Part shown: positions 44,668 to 54,352 of the stretch, piece after piece
How positions within the stretch are numbered: position 1 is the stretch's first letter
How the letters are laid out: each line of letters opens with the position of its first letter
Assembly: GCA_047608075.1 (NCBI GenBank)
Contig: JBLKRX010000010.1
Location: forward strand, 1 to 64,000
Direction: 5' to 3'
DNA: 64,000 nucleotides
Source of the DNA: Ferdinandcohnia humi_A
GTDB lineage: Bacteria; Bacillota; Bacilli; Bacillales; Bacillaceae_L
Notes under the pieces: model-generated
Database searches by the model: none
What the model was told of the DNA's origin: nothing
What the model saw: only the letters and a program-made list of their open reading frames with translations
Translations under genes and position numbers: made by a program

Positions 44668-45774
44668 TTAAAGCAATGCATCTGCTTCTATAATGTCAAT
44701 ACTTAAATTCTCAAGTGATGATAAATCAACTTCATATGGTTTTATTTCTTGATTTTCTTCATCCTTAATAATTCTAATCTCAGGTCTACCAACAGCATTG
44801 TAATTATATTTAGAAACGATCCCCGTTCTCCCATCACTCAACTTTACGGTAATTCCTTCAGGATATATTGCAATACAGTCTTTAAATAATTGCACCTGCT
44901 TACTTTCAAATTGGGTTCCGCTTCCACTATATAGTAGTTCAATTCCTTTGTGAGGTAGGAAAGGTGAACGATAAGAACGATGACTTGTAACTGCATCAAA
45001 TACGTCTGCCACGCTAATTATCTTTGAATAATTATGAATCTCGTCTCCTTTTAACCCTCTTGGGTATCCTTTTCCATCTACTCTTTCATGGTGTTGAAGT
45101 GCGCAATGAGATACAAGTAAAGGTATTTCATGAATTTTTCTAAGAATATTAAATCCTACAGAGGAGTGAGTTTTTACTTCCTCATATTCTTCATTAGTTA
45201 ATTTTCCAGGCTTATTCAGGATATCGATAGAAATAGATAATTTTCCAACGTCATGTAATATGGCACCTAGTCCAATCTCCTCAATATTTTTTAAAGGTAA
45301 TCCGTTAGCTATAGCCAATTGACATGAATATATGGCTACGTTCACACTGTGAGAATACAAATAGTTATCATAAACCTTTGTAGAAGCTAAGAGATTTAAA
45401 GCAGTTTTATTATCTGTTAGAGTATGTAGTATATCTCGAAATATTTTTTGGAAACTTCTTATAGCTCTTCCTGAATTAATCATTCCCTGGAGGTTTGGCT
45501 TACTTGTATCCAAATCTGCAATAGTATTAAGCCCTTCTGTGATCTTGTTTACGGCTTCCACGCGCAACTCCTCTGGGAATGATTCAACAATTTCAATGCC
45601 TTCAGATACCTTATCATCTATATATATAGTACTAATATTATACTGTTTTAGTTTTTTTATAAAATTCTCTGTTAATTCAGTACCTCTTGCTAATAAGACA
45701 GTCCCTTTTTCATTGTAAATAGATTTACCTAGTATTAGACCAGATTGACATCTATCAATATTAATTAAACGCAT
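44668..45774 (-). CDS. HD-GYP domain protein, probable c-di-GMP phosphodiesterase
   Basis: 368 residues. N-terminal part (1-130) unassigned; the HD-GYP domain (about 135-300) has the HDVGKLSISIDIL motif, the HHERVDGKGYPRG motif (here GYPRGL) and the SVADVFDAVTSHRSYR core, all intact. It should degrade c-di-GMP to GMP or pGpG. A PilZ-like extension after the domain may be present (EGITVKLSDGRTGIVSKYNY). Counterpart of the diguanylate cyclase at 18555. Confidence 0.88.
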   Translation of the reverse strand: MRLINIDRCQSGLILGKSIYNEKGTVLLARGTELTENFIKKLKQYNISTIYIDDKVSEGIEIVESFPEELRVEAVNKITEGLNTIADLDTSKPNLQGMINSGRAIRSFQKIFRDILHTLTDNKTALNLLASTKVYDNYLYSHSVNVAIYSCQLAIANGLPLKNIEEIGLGAILHDVGKLSISIDILNKPGKLTNEEYEEVKTHSSVGFNILRKIHEIPLLVSHCALQHHERVDGKGYPRGLKGDEIHNYSKIISVADVFDAVTSHRSYRSPFLPHKGIELLYSGSGTQFESKQVQLFKDCIAIYPEGITVKLSDGRTGIVSKYNYNAVGRPEIRIIKDEENQEIKPYEVDLSSLENLSIDIIEADALL

Positions 45775-45985
45775 CGTAGTTCCTACAGCCTTTCTATCTA
45801 TTTGTATTATAAATATATTAAAATGGGATATTATTTTAACCTATATAATTTCTAGAAAATATATCAATTATTATTTCCATAAGGGAATTATCAAATAATT
45901 AAAAGGCTAGAGTCTTGTTGAATACCGATCTCTACATTAAGTTTCTTAGCATAATAATTTGCTTTTTTTAGTTTATTTCCAAACA

Positions 45986-46711
45986 CTAATCAACCGTATA
46001 ATCTATTTCAATTAAATCCCAAGCAGTTACCATCCCTAGAGGTAATTCATCACTTTTTCCATTTTCCGTTATGATCACAGCCTCTAAATATATTTTATTC
46101 TTATGCTTATTTTCAAATATATCTTCAACTGAAAAAATATCTATAGATTTTGCAGCAAATTCAATTGGATGATTTCTTACAGTTTTTAGAACATCCTTTA
46201 CTTTTATTTCTGCTAACTCTACAACGGCATTTCTTACATTTTCAGTCATCCACTTAACAATGTCCCCTGTAGCTAAGAGGCCAACACATTCTTTATTCCT
46301 GTATACAGGATATTGAGAGTAACCATACCTTTTAATTGTTTGAAATGTGTTTATGATGTTTTCATCGTAGTTAACTGTAATTACTTCTTTTGTTGCAATC
46401 ATTAGAGCATAGTTAGGTCTATTAAAGATTGATGCAATTTTTTCAATATGTGTAACAACATCTAAATGAGGTTCAGCAATATAATAACCAAGCTCTTTTT
46501 TATCATGTACTAGAGAATTCCTAAGCTTAGCATATTGTTTAAGGTCATTATAGTATTGATTAATTATTTGATGCTTCCTTACTCCGATATCTAATAGGGT
46601 TTTAAATCTATCATCATTAATTTTAACAATAGATTTTAATGAATCATGTATTTGATTAAAAGCTACTTCAAACCGCTCTGAAAGTTGGTAGGATTGATAA
46701 ATGGTGTTCAT
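45986..46711 (-). CDS. CBS-domain protein with a HEPN-like N-terminal motif
   Basis: 241 residues. Helical N-terminal half (1-105) containing YAKLRNSLVHDKKELGYYI, an R-N-x-x-x-H motif of the HEPN nuclease type, then two CBS motifs (about 105-235; TFQTIKRYGYSQYPVYRNKE and LEAVIITENGKSDELPLGMV). CBS pairs bind adenosine nucleotides. HEPN domains often cleave RNA, but a single motif could be coincidental. No antitoxin gene adjacent. Confidence 0.65.
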   Translation of the reverse strand: MNTIYQSYQLSERFEVAFNQIHDSLKSIVKINDDRFKTLLDIGVRKHQIINQYYNDLKQYAKLRNSLVHDKKELGYYIAEPHLDVVTHIEKIASIFNRPNYALMIATKEVITVNYDENIINTFQTIKRYGYSQYPVYRNKECVGLLATGDIVKWMTENVRNAVVELAEIKVKDVLKTVRNHPIEFAAKSIDIFSVEDIFENKHKNKIYLEAVIITENGKSDELPLGMVTAWDLIEIDYTVD

Positions 46712-47503
46712 TAAAGTATTCTCCTCATTACTAACAATGTTCTTATTTTAAATACATTATCTATTTTATTTTCCAAATCAGTTTTGTCTTGTAAAAAAAT
46801 TTAACATTATTTAGTAGGTACTTATCCCAAATAAACAAAAATTAGACACTAGTTCTACTTCAGTTACATCATAAAAGCAACTCTTTACTGAATGAACATA
46901 TTTTTCATTTATTCTTTCGAAACTAAATATTGTTTTATAATTCTATATAACTATATAATTCTCATATTATTCCAACATACTTCTAAAAATAACATGAAAT
47001 GCGAAAAAAGGCTATAAATGTCGAAAAAACTGTGTATCTTATGAATGCTGAAAACTGAACGTTTTTGTCAATTAATGAATGAATATAGAAAAAATGAACC
47101 TGTTTGTCATACTTTCAGTGATACACTTTATCAATCTAAAAAATGTCCTCCCTTCCTATTACATACAAAAGTCACTTATGCATTTCCCTTCATTATTCTA
47201 TCGTTTTAAGTTATCTTCTTTTTTTATGGTTCTGTTAAACTTTGCTGTTAATTCCGCTACACATTGAATAAGCTTCCTTGAAATATTAACGCGCGAAGAA
47301 AATCGAATGCATTTCGAGGAGTCTCGTTCCTTCCGCTCTAATCAACAAAGTTGTAAAAACAACAATGAGCTTTAACAAAGCCATTTTTAAAATACAAAAA
47401 ATCTGCCCTTAATGAGACAGATTTATATAGTATTTCATTGATTACGAAATAAATGATTTCTTTGGACCGTAATACCAACTAAGAGATTGGTTTACAATTT
47501 TTA
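46712..47503. other. Intergenic region with a repeat remnant
   Basis: Holds only the truncated mosaic repeat at 47290-47395. Other ORFs here are short and unsupported. Confidence 0.3.
47290..47395 (-). repeat. Truncated copy of the mosaic repeat
   Basis: The minus strand has GGCTTTGTTAAAGCTCATTG, ACAACTTTGTTGATTAGAGC and GGAAGGAACGAGACTCC, the last part matching the end of the larger element at 58850. Confidence 0.5.
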
Positions 47504-48298
47504 TTATTTATATAGTTTTTCAAAGTCAATAATTTTATATAGTTTTTCAAAGTCAATAATTGACATACCAGGTTGTATTCTCTCATCGTACAGTAGTTTA
47601 ATTAATTTTTTATCTATATCGGAAAATTCTGTAGTAGTTGTCCAGTCTTGAAAAAACATACTATCCTCATATTTCATTGAATCATTGAATAGGCCAAGAG
47701 TTTGTGTTAGTTCTTCTCTTATTAAGTGAGTTTTCTCAACTTGAGAAGGTTTATCTGTTGAAATCAATATTTTTGATTCGTAGATAGTGTAATTACTACT
47801 ATACCAGTAATAAAATAACCCCCAGTTATTTGGCATCGGATTATTTATATACTTATCAAAATCATCTAAGGGGACGAAGTAAATCACTATATTTGGCTTG
47901 TCCTTTACAATTTCAAGATGAATTGAACTTTGAAGATTATTGATGTCATCGATTACATTTTTTAAAGATTCAATATCTTCTCCAGAGGGTGCCCCTTCAA
48001 CACCAATCCTAGGGTCATCTTCCCACTTTATTATTTTATTTGTTGGCTTGTCCCATTCTGAACCGAATGCAATTTCTTTAAAATATTCTAGTTCTTCTTG
48101 TGAAAGTTCTTGTGAGTCTAGATCCAAGGTGTCTTTTGTGATGTTCTGGTTCATATTTTCATCTTCGCTATGAGTTTTATGAATATCATTATTTTCTACT
48201 GAATTACTTAGTTGTCCTTTATAATTAAATAAGGTTATTATCACTACTAATAAAAGAAGAGTGCTAAATACTGTGAATAATAGATATACTTTTTTCAT
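47504..48298 (-). CDS. DUF2927 secreted/anchored protein
   Basis: 264 residues from ATG 48298 with TTTGGAGG upstream; a longer frame to 48361 is rejected. N-terminal membrane helix (VYLLFTVFSTLLLLVVIITL), a linker, then the DUF2927 domain with HLIREELTQTLGLFNDSMKY. The C-terminus is odd: IIDFEKLYK occurs twice in direct succession, coded by a 27-bp tandem duplication (47507-47560). Extracellular; function unknown. Confidence 0.72.
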   Translation of the reverse strand: MKKVYLLFTVFSTLLLLVVIITLFNYKGQLSNSVENNDIHKTHSEDENMNQNITKDTLDLDSQELSQEELEYFKEIAFGSEWDKPTNKIIKWEDDPRIGVEGAPSGEDIESLKNVIDDINNLQSSIHLEIVKDKPNIVIYFVPLDDFDKYINNPMPNNWGLFYYWYSSNYTIYESKILISTDKPSQVEKTHLIREELTQTLGLFNDSMKYEDSMFFQDWTTTTEFSDIDKKLIKLLYDERIQPGMSIIDFEKLYKIIDFEKLYK

Positions 48299-48494
48299 CA
48301 AGTAATCCTCCAAATAAAACGATAGAGATGGATTTCTAAAAAACTGTGATTTTAATAACATAATAATTGCTATTTAAGGATTTCTTCAAATATGGACCAA
48401 ATCCTTCTTTTGAGATTTAATAAAGTTTAACACTCTATTATTAACTTTTTGCATTTCATATTGAGATATGAGTAGCTTCTATTTAACACCAAAA

Positions 48495-48532
48495 AAAATA
48501 AAAAGAACTCAAACTATTATCTAGTTGAGTTC
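48495..48532 (-). terminator. Rho-independent terminator of the met operon
   Basis: GAACTCAA / TTGAGTTC stem on the minus strand followed by TTTTTATTTTTTTT, just after the M20 gene. Confidence 0.85.
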
Positions 48533-48543
48533 CTTAATTCATT

Positions 48544-49743
48544 CTATTGTTTCGCCTTTATTGCCCGAGTATATTCTTCTTTAACTTGTTGAAGTAGTTC
48601 TGAATTAGTTAATAAACGGTAGCCTGTGGCTGCAAGTGCTTTTGCACCGGTAAGTATTGCTTGGTCGCCAAGCTCAGATTTTGCTGCTTCTCGAAACTCG
48701 ACAGTGTGACCAATTAAATCATCAGGACCAATTTTTATGTGTCCATGAGAAGTTGGCACTTCATAGCTGATATTGCCTGCATCTGTTGATCCCTTGCCTT
48801 TACGTTTTTCTGTGTGTATTACTTCTCCGAGTGCTTCTAGTTCGACACGTAGTACATCATCTAAAACTGAATTTAGGACAAAGTCTTTTACTTCGTTCTG
48901 GAAGCGTTCTATTTTAACTTTTGCTCCTGTAGCGAGTGCTGCACCTTCAGCGATTGCACGGACCTTATCAGAAGTTTCAACGGTTTTAGCCCATGATTCA
49001 GCACGAATAAAAAAACGTGCAGATGCATATTCAGGAATAATGTTTGGTGCATCTCCACCATGAGTGATTATTCCATGAATACGAACATCTGTTGGCAGTT
49101 GTTGACGAAGAGCATTTATACCGTTGAATAATTGAATTATGGCATCTAATGCATTAATTCCTTTTTCAGGTGCACCTGAAGCATGTGCTGGTTTTCCGTA
49201 AAAATGAAAATCAAGCGGATCAACTGCTAGTGTTTCACTTGTTAAAGATGTTCTTCCTCCAGGATGAAGCATTAGTGCTACATCAATATCCTTCAAATAA
49301 CCATGTTTTACAAAGCTACCTTTGGCACTTCCATTTGGTCCGCCTTCTTCGGCAGGAGTTCCAAGTACAACTACACGACCTCCAGTTTCTTGTATTACTT
49401 CTGCAAGTGCAATTCCCGCTGCTACACTTGTTGTTCCAATTATATTGTGACCACACGCATGTCCAATACCAGGTAAAGCATCATATTCAGCAAGAAATGC
49501 AACAGTTGGTCCCTTTTTTTTACTATCCTTTATTGCATAGAAAGATGTTTCATGTCCTGCAACTGACTTTGTCACAGCAAAACCAGCACTTTCTAAGGTT
49601 TCAACGTGTTTTTGACTTGCAAAAAACTCTTTGTTTCCGATTTCAGGATTCTCGTGGATTTCATGACTTATCTGAATATATAGCCCATGATTCACATCCA
49701 CTGATTGAAACATTACATCTTTTAGGTTTTTTACAATACTCAT
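48544..49743 (-). CDS. M20-family metallopeptidase/amidohydrolase
   Basis: 399 residues. The N-terminal zinc site is clear: AEYDALPGIGHACGHNIIGT, EEGGPNGSAKGS, ALMLHPGGRT; the dimerisation domain follows (HFYGKPAHASGAPEKGINAL). It hydrolyses an N-acyl amino acid or peptide in the cytosol. It is the last gene of the SAM-riboswitch-controlled met operon, 16 bases after metQ, so an N-acyl-methionine or methionine dipeptide is a likely substrate. That is inference from context. Confidence 0.85.
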   Translation of the reverse strand: MSIVKNLKDVMFQSVDVNHGLYIQISHEIHENPEIGNKEFFASQKHVETLESAGFAVTKSVAGHETSFYAIKDSKKKGPTVAFLAEYDALPGIGHACGHNIIGTTSVAAGIALAEVIQETGGRVVVLGTPAEEGGPNGSAKGSFVKHGYLKDIDVALMLHPGGRTSLTSETLAVDPLDFHFYGKPAHASGAPEKGINALDAIIQLFNGINALRQQLPTDVRIHGIITHGGDAPNIIPEYASARFFIRAESWAKTVETSDKVRAIAEGAALATGAKVKIERFQNEVKDFVLNSVLDDVLRVELEALGEVIHTEKRKGKGSTDAGNISYEVPTSHGHIKIGPDDLIGHTVEFREAAKSELGDQAILTGAKALAATGYRLLTNSELLQQVKEEYTRAIKAKQ

Positions 49744-49759
49744 TACATTTCCCCCTCAA

Positions 49760-50626
49760 TTATTGGTTTTTTAATTCTTCAAATACTTTATTGATTTGCT
49801 CTTCCGTTAGTTTTACAAGGTAAGATCCACCCTTTGTATCGTCTAGTATTGCTTTTTCGATGTCCTCCTCATGGTATAACTCAACGATACGTTTATACGT
49901 TTCGTTATCCTTATCTTCAGCACGTACTGCAATTAGATTGACATACGGATAAATGCTTTCATCATCACCAGATTCTTTAAAAATTGGGTCATCTGCAGGT
50001 GATAATCCTGCTTGCCCTGCTATGCCGTTGTTTATGATAGAAGCTGCAACATCAGGTAACACTCGCGGTGTTTGTTGCGCAGTCATCGGCATGATTTCTA
50101 AATTCAACGGATTTTCAATAATTTTACTTGCATCTCCAAACAAGCCGAAATCTTCTGCTAGAGTGAGTAACCCAGCACTTTCTAATAAACGAAGGGAACG
50201 GGCCTGATTTGATGGGTCATCTGGTATCGCAATTTTGTCTCCTTTCTTTATTTCTGAGATATCCTTAATCTTTTCTGAATATATTCCTAGAGGAGCAAAC
50301 ACAGTTGAACCAATTGGGACTATATCTTTACCACTCTCCTTTACATATTGTGAAAGGAACGAAAAATGTTGAAATGCATTGAGGTCTACTTCTCCTTCAG
50401 CAAGAGCATTGTTAGGTAATGTGTAATCTGCAAATTCAACCAACTGAATTTGTATGCCTTCCTTTTCTGCCTTTTCCTTCAAAATTGGCCATTGTGCACC
50501 TTCTGATCCATTTACACCAATTCGTACTATCTCCTTTTTACTATTATTGGTAGATTCTGAACTTCCACATGCACTAATAAGTAAAGTAGTAATAATAGCA
50601 ATACATACAATCCATAATTTTTTCAT
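49760..50626 (-). CDS. metQ: Methionine ABC transporter substrate-binding lipoprotein
   Basis: 288 residues. Lipoprotein signal with lipobox ISAC (Cys20) and the NlpA/MetQ fold (VRIGVNGSEGAQWPILKEKA; AEGEVDLNAFQHFSFLSQYV; GDKIAIPDDPSNQARSLRLL). It delivers L- or D-methionine to MetI. Third gene of the met operon; GAGAAAT spacing from metI is 28 bases. Confidence 0.94.
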   Translation of the reverse strand: MKKLWIVCIAIITTLLISACGSSESTNNSKKEIVRIGVNGSEGAQWPILKEKAEKEGIQIQLVEFADYTLPNNALAEGEVDLNAFQHFSFLSQYVKESGKDIVPIGSTVFAPLGIYSEKIKDISEIKKGDKIAIPDDPSNQARSLRLLESAGLLTLAEDFGLFGDASKIIENPLNLEIMPMTAQQTPRVLPDVAASIINNGIAGQAGLSPADDPIFKESGDDESIYPYVNLIAVRAEDKDNETYKRIVELYHEEDIEKAILDDTKGGSYLVKLTEEQINKVFEELKNQ

Positions 50627-50654
50627 TGATCATTTCTCCTTTTATAATTATGAG

Positions 50655-51323
50655 TTATCGTCTCATGATTTTTTTCGATATTGTGTTCCCAATCCATTGT
50701 GATAGCTGTACCATAATGATTAAGATAACGACTGTAACAACCATAACGCTCGTATCAAATCGTTGGTATCCATAGGTCATTGCGATATGACCGAGTCCTC
50801 CGCCTCCAACCGTTCCAGCAACTGCAGAAAAATCGATTAGACTAATCGAAACGAAGGTTAGCCCTAAAACGAGCGGTCCAAGTGATTCAGGAATCAACAC
50901 TGTAAATATAATTCTTAATGGGCTTGCTCCCATAGCTTGAGCAGCTTCAATTACGCCTGGGTCGATACTTACTAGGTTATTTTCTACAACACGTGCGATG
51001 GTGAAGCTAGCAACGATTGTCATTGGAAAAATGGCAGCCATGGTCCCAATCGTCGTACCGATAAAAAATCGTGTTAGTGGTGAAATCGCAACTAAGAAAA
51101 TGATGAACGGAATAGGTCGAATGATATTAATCACGACATTTAATACTTGGAAAATAAGCTTATTCTCCAAAATATTATTTTCACGAGTTACATAGATTAA
51201 TAGACCTATTGTTATCCCTAAGATTGAGCCGAAAAGAAGTGTTAAAGCGACCATGAGAAGTGTTTCTCCCGTTGCTTCAATAATTCGTGGCCAAAATGTA
51301 CTCCAATCAACGTTCATTTCCAA
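50655..51323 (-). CDS. metI: Methionine ABC transporter permease
   Basis: 222 residues, five membrane segments, EAA loop EAAQAMGASPLRIIFTVLIP contacting the ATPase. It overlaps the metN end by 17 bases. Normal length for the family. Confidence 0.94.
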   Translation of the reverse strand: MEMNVDWSTFWPRIIEATGETLLMVALTLLFGSILGITIGLLIYVTRENNILENKLIFQVLNVVINIIRPIPFIIFLVAISPLTRFFIGTTIGTMAAIFPMTIVASFTIARVVENNLVSIDPGVIEAAQAMGASPLRIIFTVLIPESLGPLVLGLTFVSISLIDFSAVAGTVGGGGLGHIAMTYGYQRFDTSVMVVTVVILIIMVQLSQWIGNTISKKIMRR

Positions 51324-52332
51324 GGACCTCCTCTATTTCAACAATTGTTTTCAACTCCTCAAGTACGTTTTGTACTGCTATTTGCTCCCCGATAAATGAA
51401 ACAATCAGGTTCCCGAAGAATCTTTCTTGCAGCTCTTTGACTGAACCATACACGATATTAAAGTCAACATTGTTTTTCTTTGTAATCGTGGATAAGATTG
51501 GTTTATTTGTAACATCTCCTTTGAAAATAACTCGATATAAGAGTCCACCGCCATTTTCATACCAGTCTTTTAATAATTTCTCGGAAGGTTTATCTTGTTG
51601 AACTGAACGGATAAATCTTTGTGTCGTCGAATGTTTTGGATTAGTAAAAATCTCGAATACTTCCCCCGTTTCAATTACTTTTCCTTCCTCCATAATCGCA
51701 ACTTTGCTACATATAGATTGAATGACATGCATCTCATGTGTAATTAATAGAATTGTAATACCAAGTTCTTTGTTTACCTTTTTTAAAAGCTTTAAAATTT
51801 CAGCAGTAGTTTCAGGGTCAAGAGCAGAGGTTGCTTCATCACAGATTAGGATATCAGGTGAAGTGGCAAGAGCCCTTGCAATTCCTACTCGTTGCTTCTG
51901 TCCACCGGATAACTGATTAGGATAATCGTTTGCTTTCTCTGTAAGCCCAACAAATTGTAATAATTCCTTAACACGTTCTTCTATTTCCTTATTAGGTGTA
52001 CCTGCCAACCTCAATGGGTACGCGATATTTCCCGATACTGTACGCGAGTTGAATAAATTGAAATTTTGAAAAATCATCCCTATATTTTGACGTCGTGTTC
52101 GTAGCTCTTTAGGAGATAATTCACCTACGTTTACACCATGAATCAATACTTTTCCAGACGTGGGGCGTTCGAGCATGTTTACTATGCGAAGTAGTGTACT
52201 CTTCCCAGCTCCGCTGAACCCAATAATGCCAAATATCTCTCCTTCTTGAACGCTTAGAGTAACAGCCTTTACTGCATGCACCTCCCGCTTTCCAAGACTA
52301 AATGTCTTGGATACGTTTCTAAATTCAATCAT
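51307..52332 (-). CDS. metN: Methionine ABC transporter ATPase
   Basis: 341 residues. Walker A GFSGAGKST, Q-loop, ABC signature LSGGQKQRVGIARAL, Walker B ILICDEATSALDP and the C-terminal NIL regulatory domain (about 265-341), which binds methionine and inhibits transport. First gene of the met operon, with AAAGGAGGTTTTCAC before the ATG. Two SAM riboswitches lie upstream. Confidence 0.96.
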   Translation of the reverse strand: MIEFRNVSKTFSLGKREVHAVKAVTLSVQEGEIFGIIGFSGAGKSTLLRIVNMLERPTSGKVLIHGVNVGELSPKELRTRRQNIGMIFQNFNLFNSRTVSGNIAYPLRLAGTPNKEIEERVKELLQFVGLTEKANDYPNQLSGGQKQRVGIARALATSPDILICDEATSALDPETTAEILKLLKKVNKELGITILLITHEMHVIQSICSKVAIMEEGKVIETGEVFEIFTNPKHSTTQRFIRSVQQDKPSEKLLKDWYENGGGLLYRVIFKGDVTNKPILSTITKKNNVDFNIVYGSVKELQERFFGNLIVSFIGEQIAVQNVLEELKTIVEIEEVLGNER

Positions 52333-52402
52333 GTGAAAACCTCCTTTGTCAGTTTCAATTTCTAAAACACTCTTCTTGCTGAACCATTTTCTAGAAAATA
52401 AA

Positions 52403-52573
52403 GAAATCCCTCCTTAACTTATCGATAAAGAAAAAGAGGGATTCTATAAAGAAACCATCTCTTTCTCATCTTCCAAATGGTAACCATTTGCAGGAATTGG
52501 CACAGTGTTCGAAAATTCGAATCTGTTGCCGAGATGTCATAGGGCCCGCCCCTCGATCTCTCTTGATAAGAAA
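52403..52573 (-). promoter_or_regulatory. SAM-I (S-box) riboswitch, gene-proximal copy, with terminator
   Basis: The minus strand reads TTCTTATCAAGAGAGATCGA, GGGGCGGGCCCTATGACATC and TCTCGGCAACAGATTC: the S-box core with its kink-turn and conserved GGCAAC. A terminator follows (AATCCCTC / GAGGGATT, then TCTTTATTTT). Closest to metN. Confidence 0.93.
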
Positions 52574-52627
52574 TTGATGTATTGCTATTCTTTTTTCCAA
52601 GCACTTTAAACTACACTTTTTATGTAA

Positions 52628-52806
52628 TAAAAAAAATCCCTCCCTTTCTTTGAAGTTAAAGAAAAAGAAGGATTCTCTAAAAGAAACCATCTCTTTCTCA
52701 TCTTCCAAATGGTAACCATTTGCAGGAATTGGCACAGTGTTCGAAGATTCGAATCTGTTGCCGAGATGTCATAGGGCCCGCCCCTCGATCTCTCTTGATA
52801 AGAAAT
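52628..52806 (-). promoter_or_regulatory. SAM-I (S-box) riboswitch, gene-distal copy, with terminator
   Basis: Second aptamer 232 bases from the first and, over about 125 bases, identical except for one base (52746 versus 52514). Its own terminator is stronger (AATCCTTC...GAGGGATT, then TTTTTTTATT). The two act in series on one transcript. Confidence 0.93.
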
Positions 52807-52946
52807 TGATGTTGCTATTCAATTGTATGTAACAATTAAGATAATAATAAATTCCTTAAAGTGAAAAATCAATAGTTCAAAAGTAATAAATGGAAAAATT
52901 TCGAAGGTGCCGAACTATCTAAGATATTATCATGAATTGCATATGT

Positions 52947-53807
52947 TTAAAAAAGAAGGATAAATGTGCCTATCGTTATGACTATCCCTCCTATGATGAC
53001 ATGCTTAGTTGCTTTTTCTTTTAATAAAAGGAAGCTTAGTACCAAAGTAATGACAACACTAAATTTATCAATAGGCGCAACCTCCGACACTTTACCAATC
53101 GCTAATGCCGCAAAATAACAAAGCCACGACAATCCTGTTGCAACTCCTGACAAGATTAAAAACGTATAGCCTTTTCTTGAAATGCTTGTCACTTCTTTAT
53201 AGGTTCCTTGGAAAAAGACAATTGCCCATGCAAATACTAGAATAACAACAGTACGCAAAAAGGTAGCCAAATTAGAATCGACATCTTCCAATCCAATTTT
53301 CGCTAAAATGGAAGTTAAAGCTGCAAATATCGCTCCTAAAATTGCATACAAAATATAGATTTGAGATCCTGTGAATCGTTTTTTCTCTTCATTTTTCCCT
53401 ATCAATATGAAAGTACCTATAGCTATAATAGCTCCTCCACTCATTACAACAGGATCAAGTGGCTCCCCAAGAACAAGCACGGATAAGACAATTGTTAGGA
53501 CAACACTTGATTTATCAATTGGAACAACTTTGGATACATCCCCCATTGCCAGAGCTTTGAAGAAAAATAACCACGACAATCCTGTTGCTATTCCAGACAA
53601 GATAATAAACAATAATGCATTTCCAGAAATGGAACTAATCGACGTCAGCTGACCGGTAAGTAACACTACAAGAAACGCCATTATCATAACAACAACTGTC
53701 CTGATGGCTGTAGCCAAGTTTGAATTGACCTTCTCGATACCAATTTTAGCAAGTATTGATGTTAATGAAGCAAAAACAGCTGCTAATAATGCCAGAATAA
53801 TACTCAT
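52947..53807 (-). CDS. EamA-family (DMT) transporter
   Basis: 286 residues, ten membrane helices in two EamA halves. The halves are strikingly alike (FASLTSILAKIGIEKVNSNL versus FAALTSILAKIGLEDVDSNL; SWLFFFKALAMGDVSKVVPI versus SWLCYFAALAIGKVSEVAPI), indicating internal duplication. Metabolite exporter; substrate unknown. The promoter carries a consensus Fur box between -35 and -10, so it is probably repressed by iron. Confidence 0.88.
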   Translation of the reverse strand: MSIILALLAAVFASLTSILAKIGIEKVNSNLATAIRTVVVMIMAFLVVLLTGQLTSISSISGNALLFIILSGIATGLSWLFFFKALAMGDVSKVVPIDKSSVVLTIVLSVLVLGEPLDPVVMSGGAIIAIGTFILIGKNEEKKRFTGSQIYILYAILGAIFAALTSILAKIGLEDVDSNLATFLRTVVILVFAWAIVFFQGTYKEVTSISRKGYTFLILSGVATGLSWLCYFAALAIGKVSEVAPIDKFSVVITLVLSFLLLKEKATKHVIIGGIVITIGTFILLF

Positions 53808-53909
53808 TTAACAGGCCTTCTTTATACATTATTTGTTTACCGTTTTCAGTAATTTTTTTGTGACAAACTCTATTTTTATGATAATCAGGAAAGGTCTGTC
53901 ATATGAATA

Positions 53910-53939
53910 AGATTAGATGATAATGATTATCAGTGTCAA
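53910..53939 (-). promoter_or_regulatory. EamA promoter with overlapping Fur box
   Basis: TTGACA (53934-53939) and TAATCT (53910-53915) with an 18-base spacer on the minus strand. Between them TGATAATGATTATCA (53918-53932) is a perfect 7-1-7 Fur box. Bound Fur would occlude the promoter. Confidence 0.7.
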
Positions 53940-54073
53940 GCCTTGTTCTAGATTATAGAGATAACATCCTTTACCAAAGCTCTATGGGTTTAGTCAATAG
54001 GTATGGTATTTCTTCTGGTACATATGAAACATGTTTTGTTTAATATTTTAAATAATTTGGAGGTTGATATTTC

Positions 54074-54322
54074 ATGCAAACTAAGGAAATTCGTTTACGA
54101 AAAATCCAGAATCTTGCTCATGATATTATGGTGGAAATGAATTATAGAAAAGTACAGCAAGAATGTGAATCATTATGGAGTGTCATTGATAATCTGTCTA
54201 GGGCCATTGGTGAGCTTTCTGATCCTTCTGGCCATTATTCGTTGAATTATATTGAAGACAAACTTGTCGTGGCTCATCGTGAAATTTTTGGTAATCAGGT
54301 AAAGCAAAACGTAAGTCAGTAA
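54074..54322 (+). CDS. Small helical protein of unknown function
   Basis: 82 residues, good TTTGGAGGTTGATATTTC site, followed by a terminator at 54353. Largely helical (IRLRKIQNLAHDIMVEMNYR; ECESLWSVIDNLSRAIGELS). The Fur box lies about 140 bases upstream, but its promoter points the other way. No recognised family. Confidence 0.55.
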   Translation: MQTKEIRLRKIQNLAHDIMVEMNYRKVQQECESLWSVIDNLSRAIGELSDPSGHYSLNYIEDKLVVAHREIFGNQVKQNVSQ

Positions 54323-54352
54323 ATATATCTTATTGGTACACTTGAAAATTGG

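Noticed and set aside
52419..52735. Overlapping minus-strand ORFs
   Set aside because: They are translations of the two SAM riboswitches, which explain the sequence.
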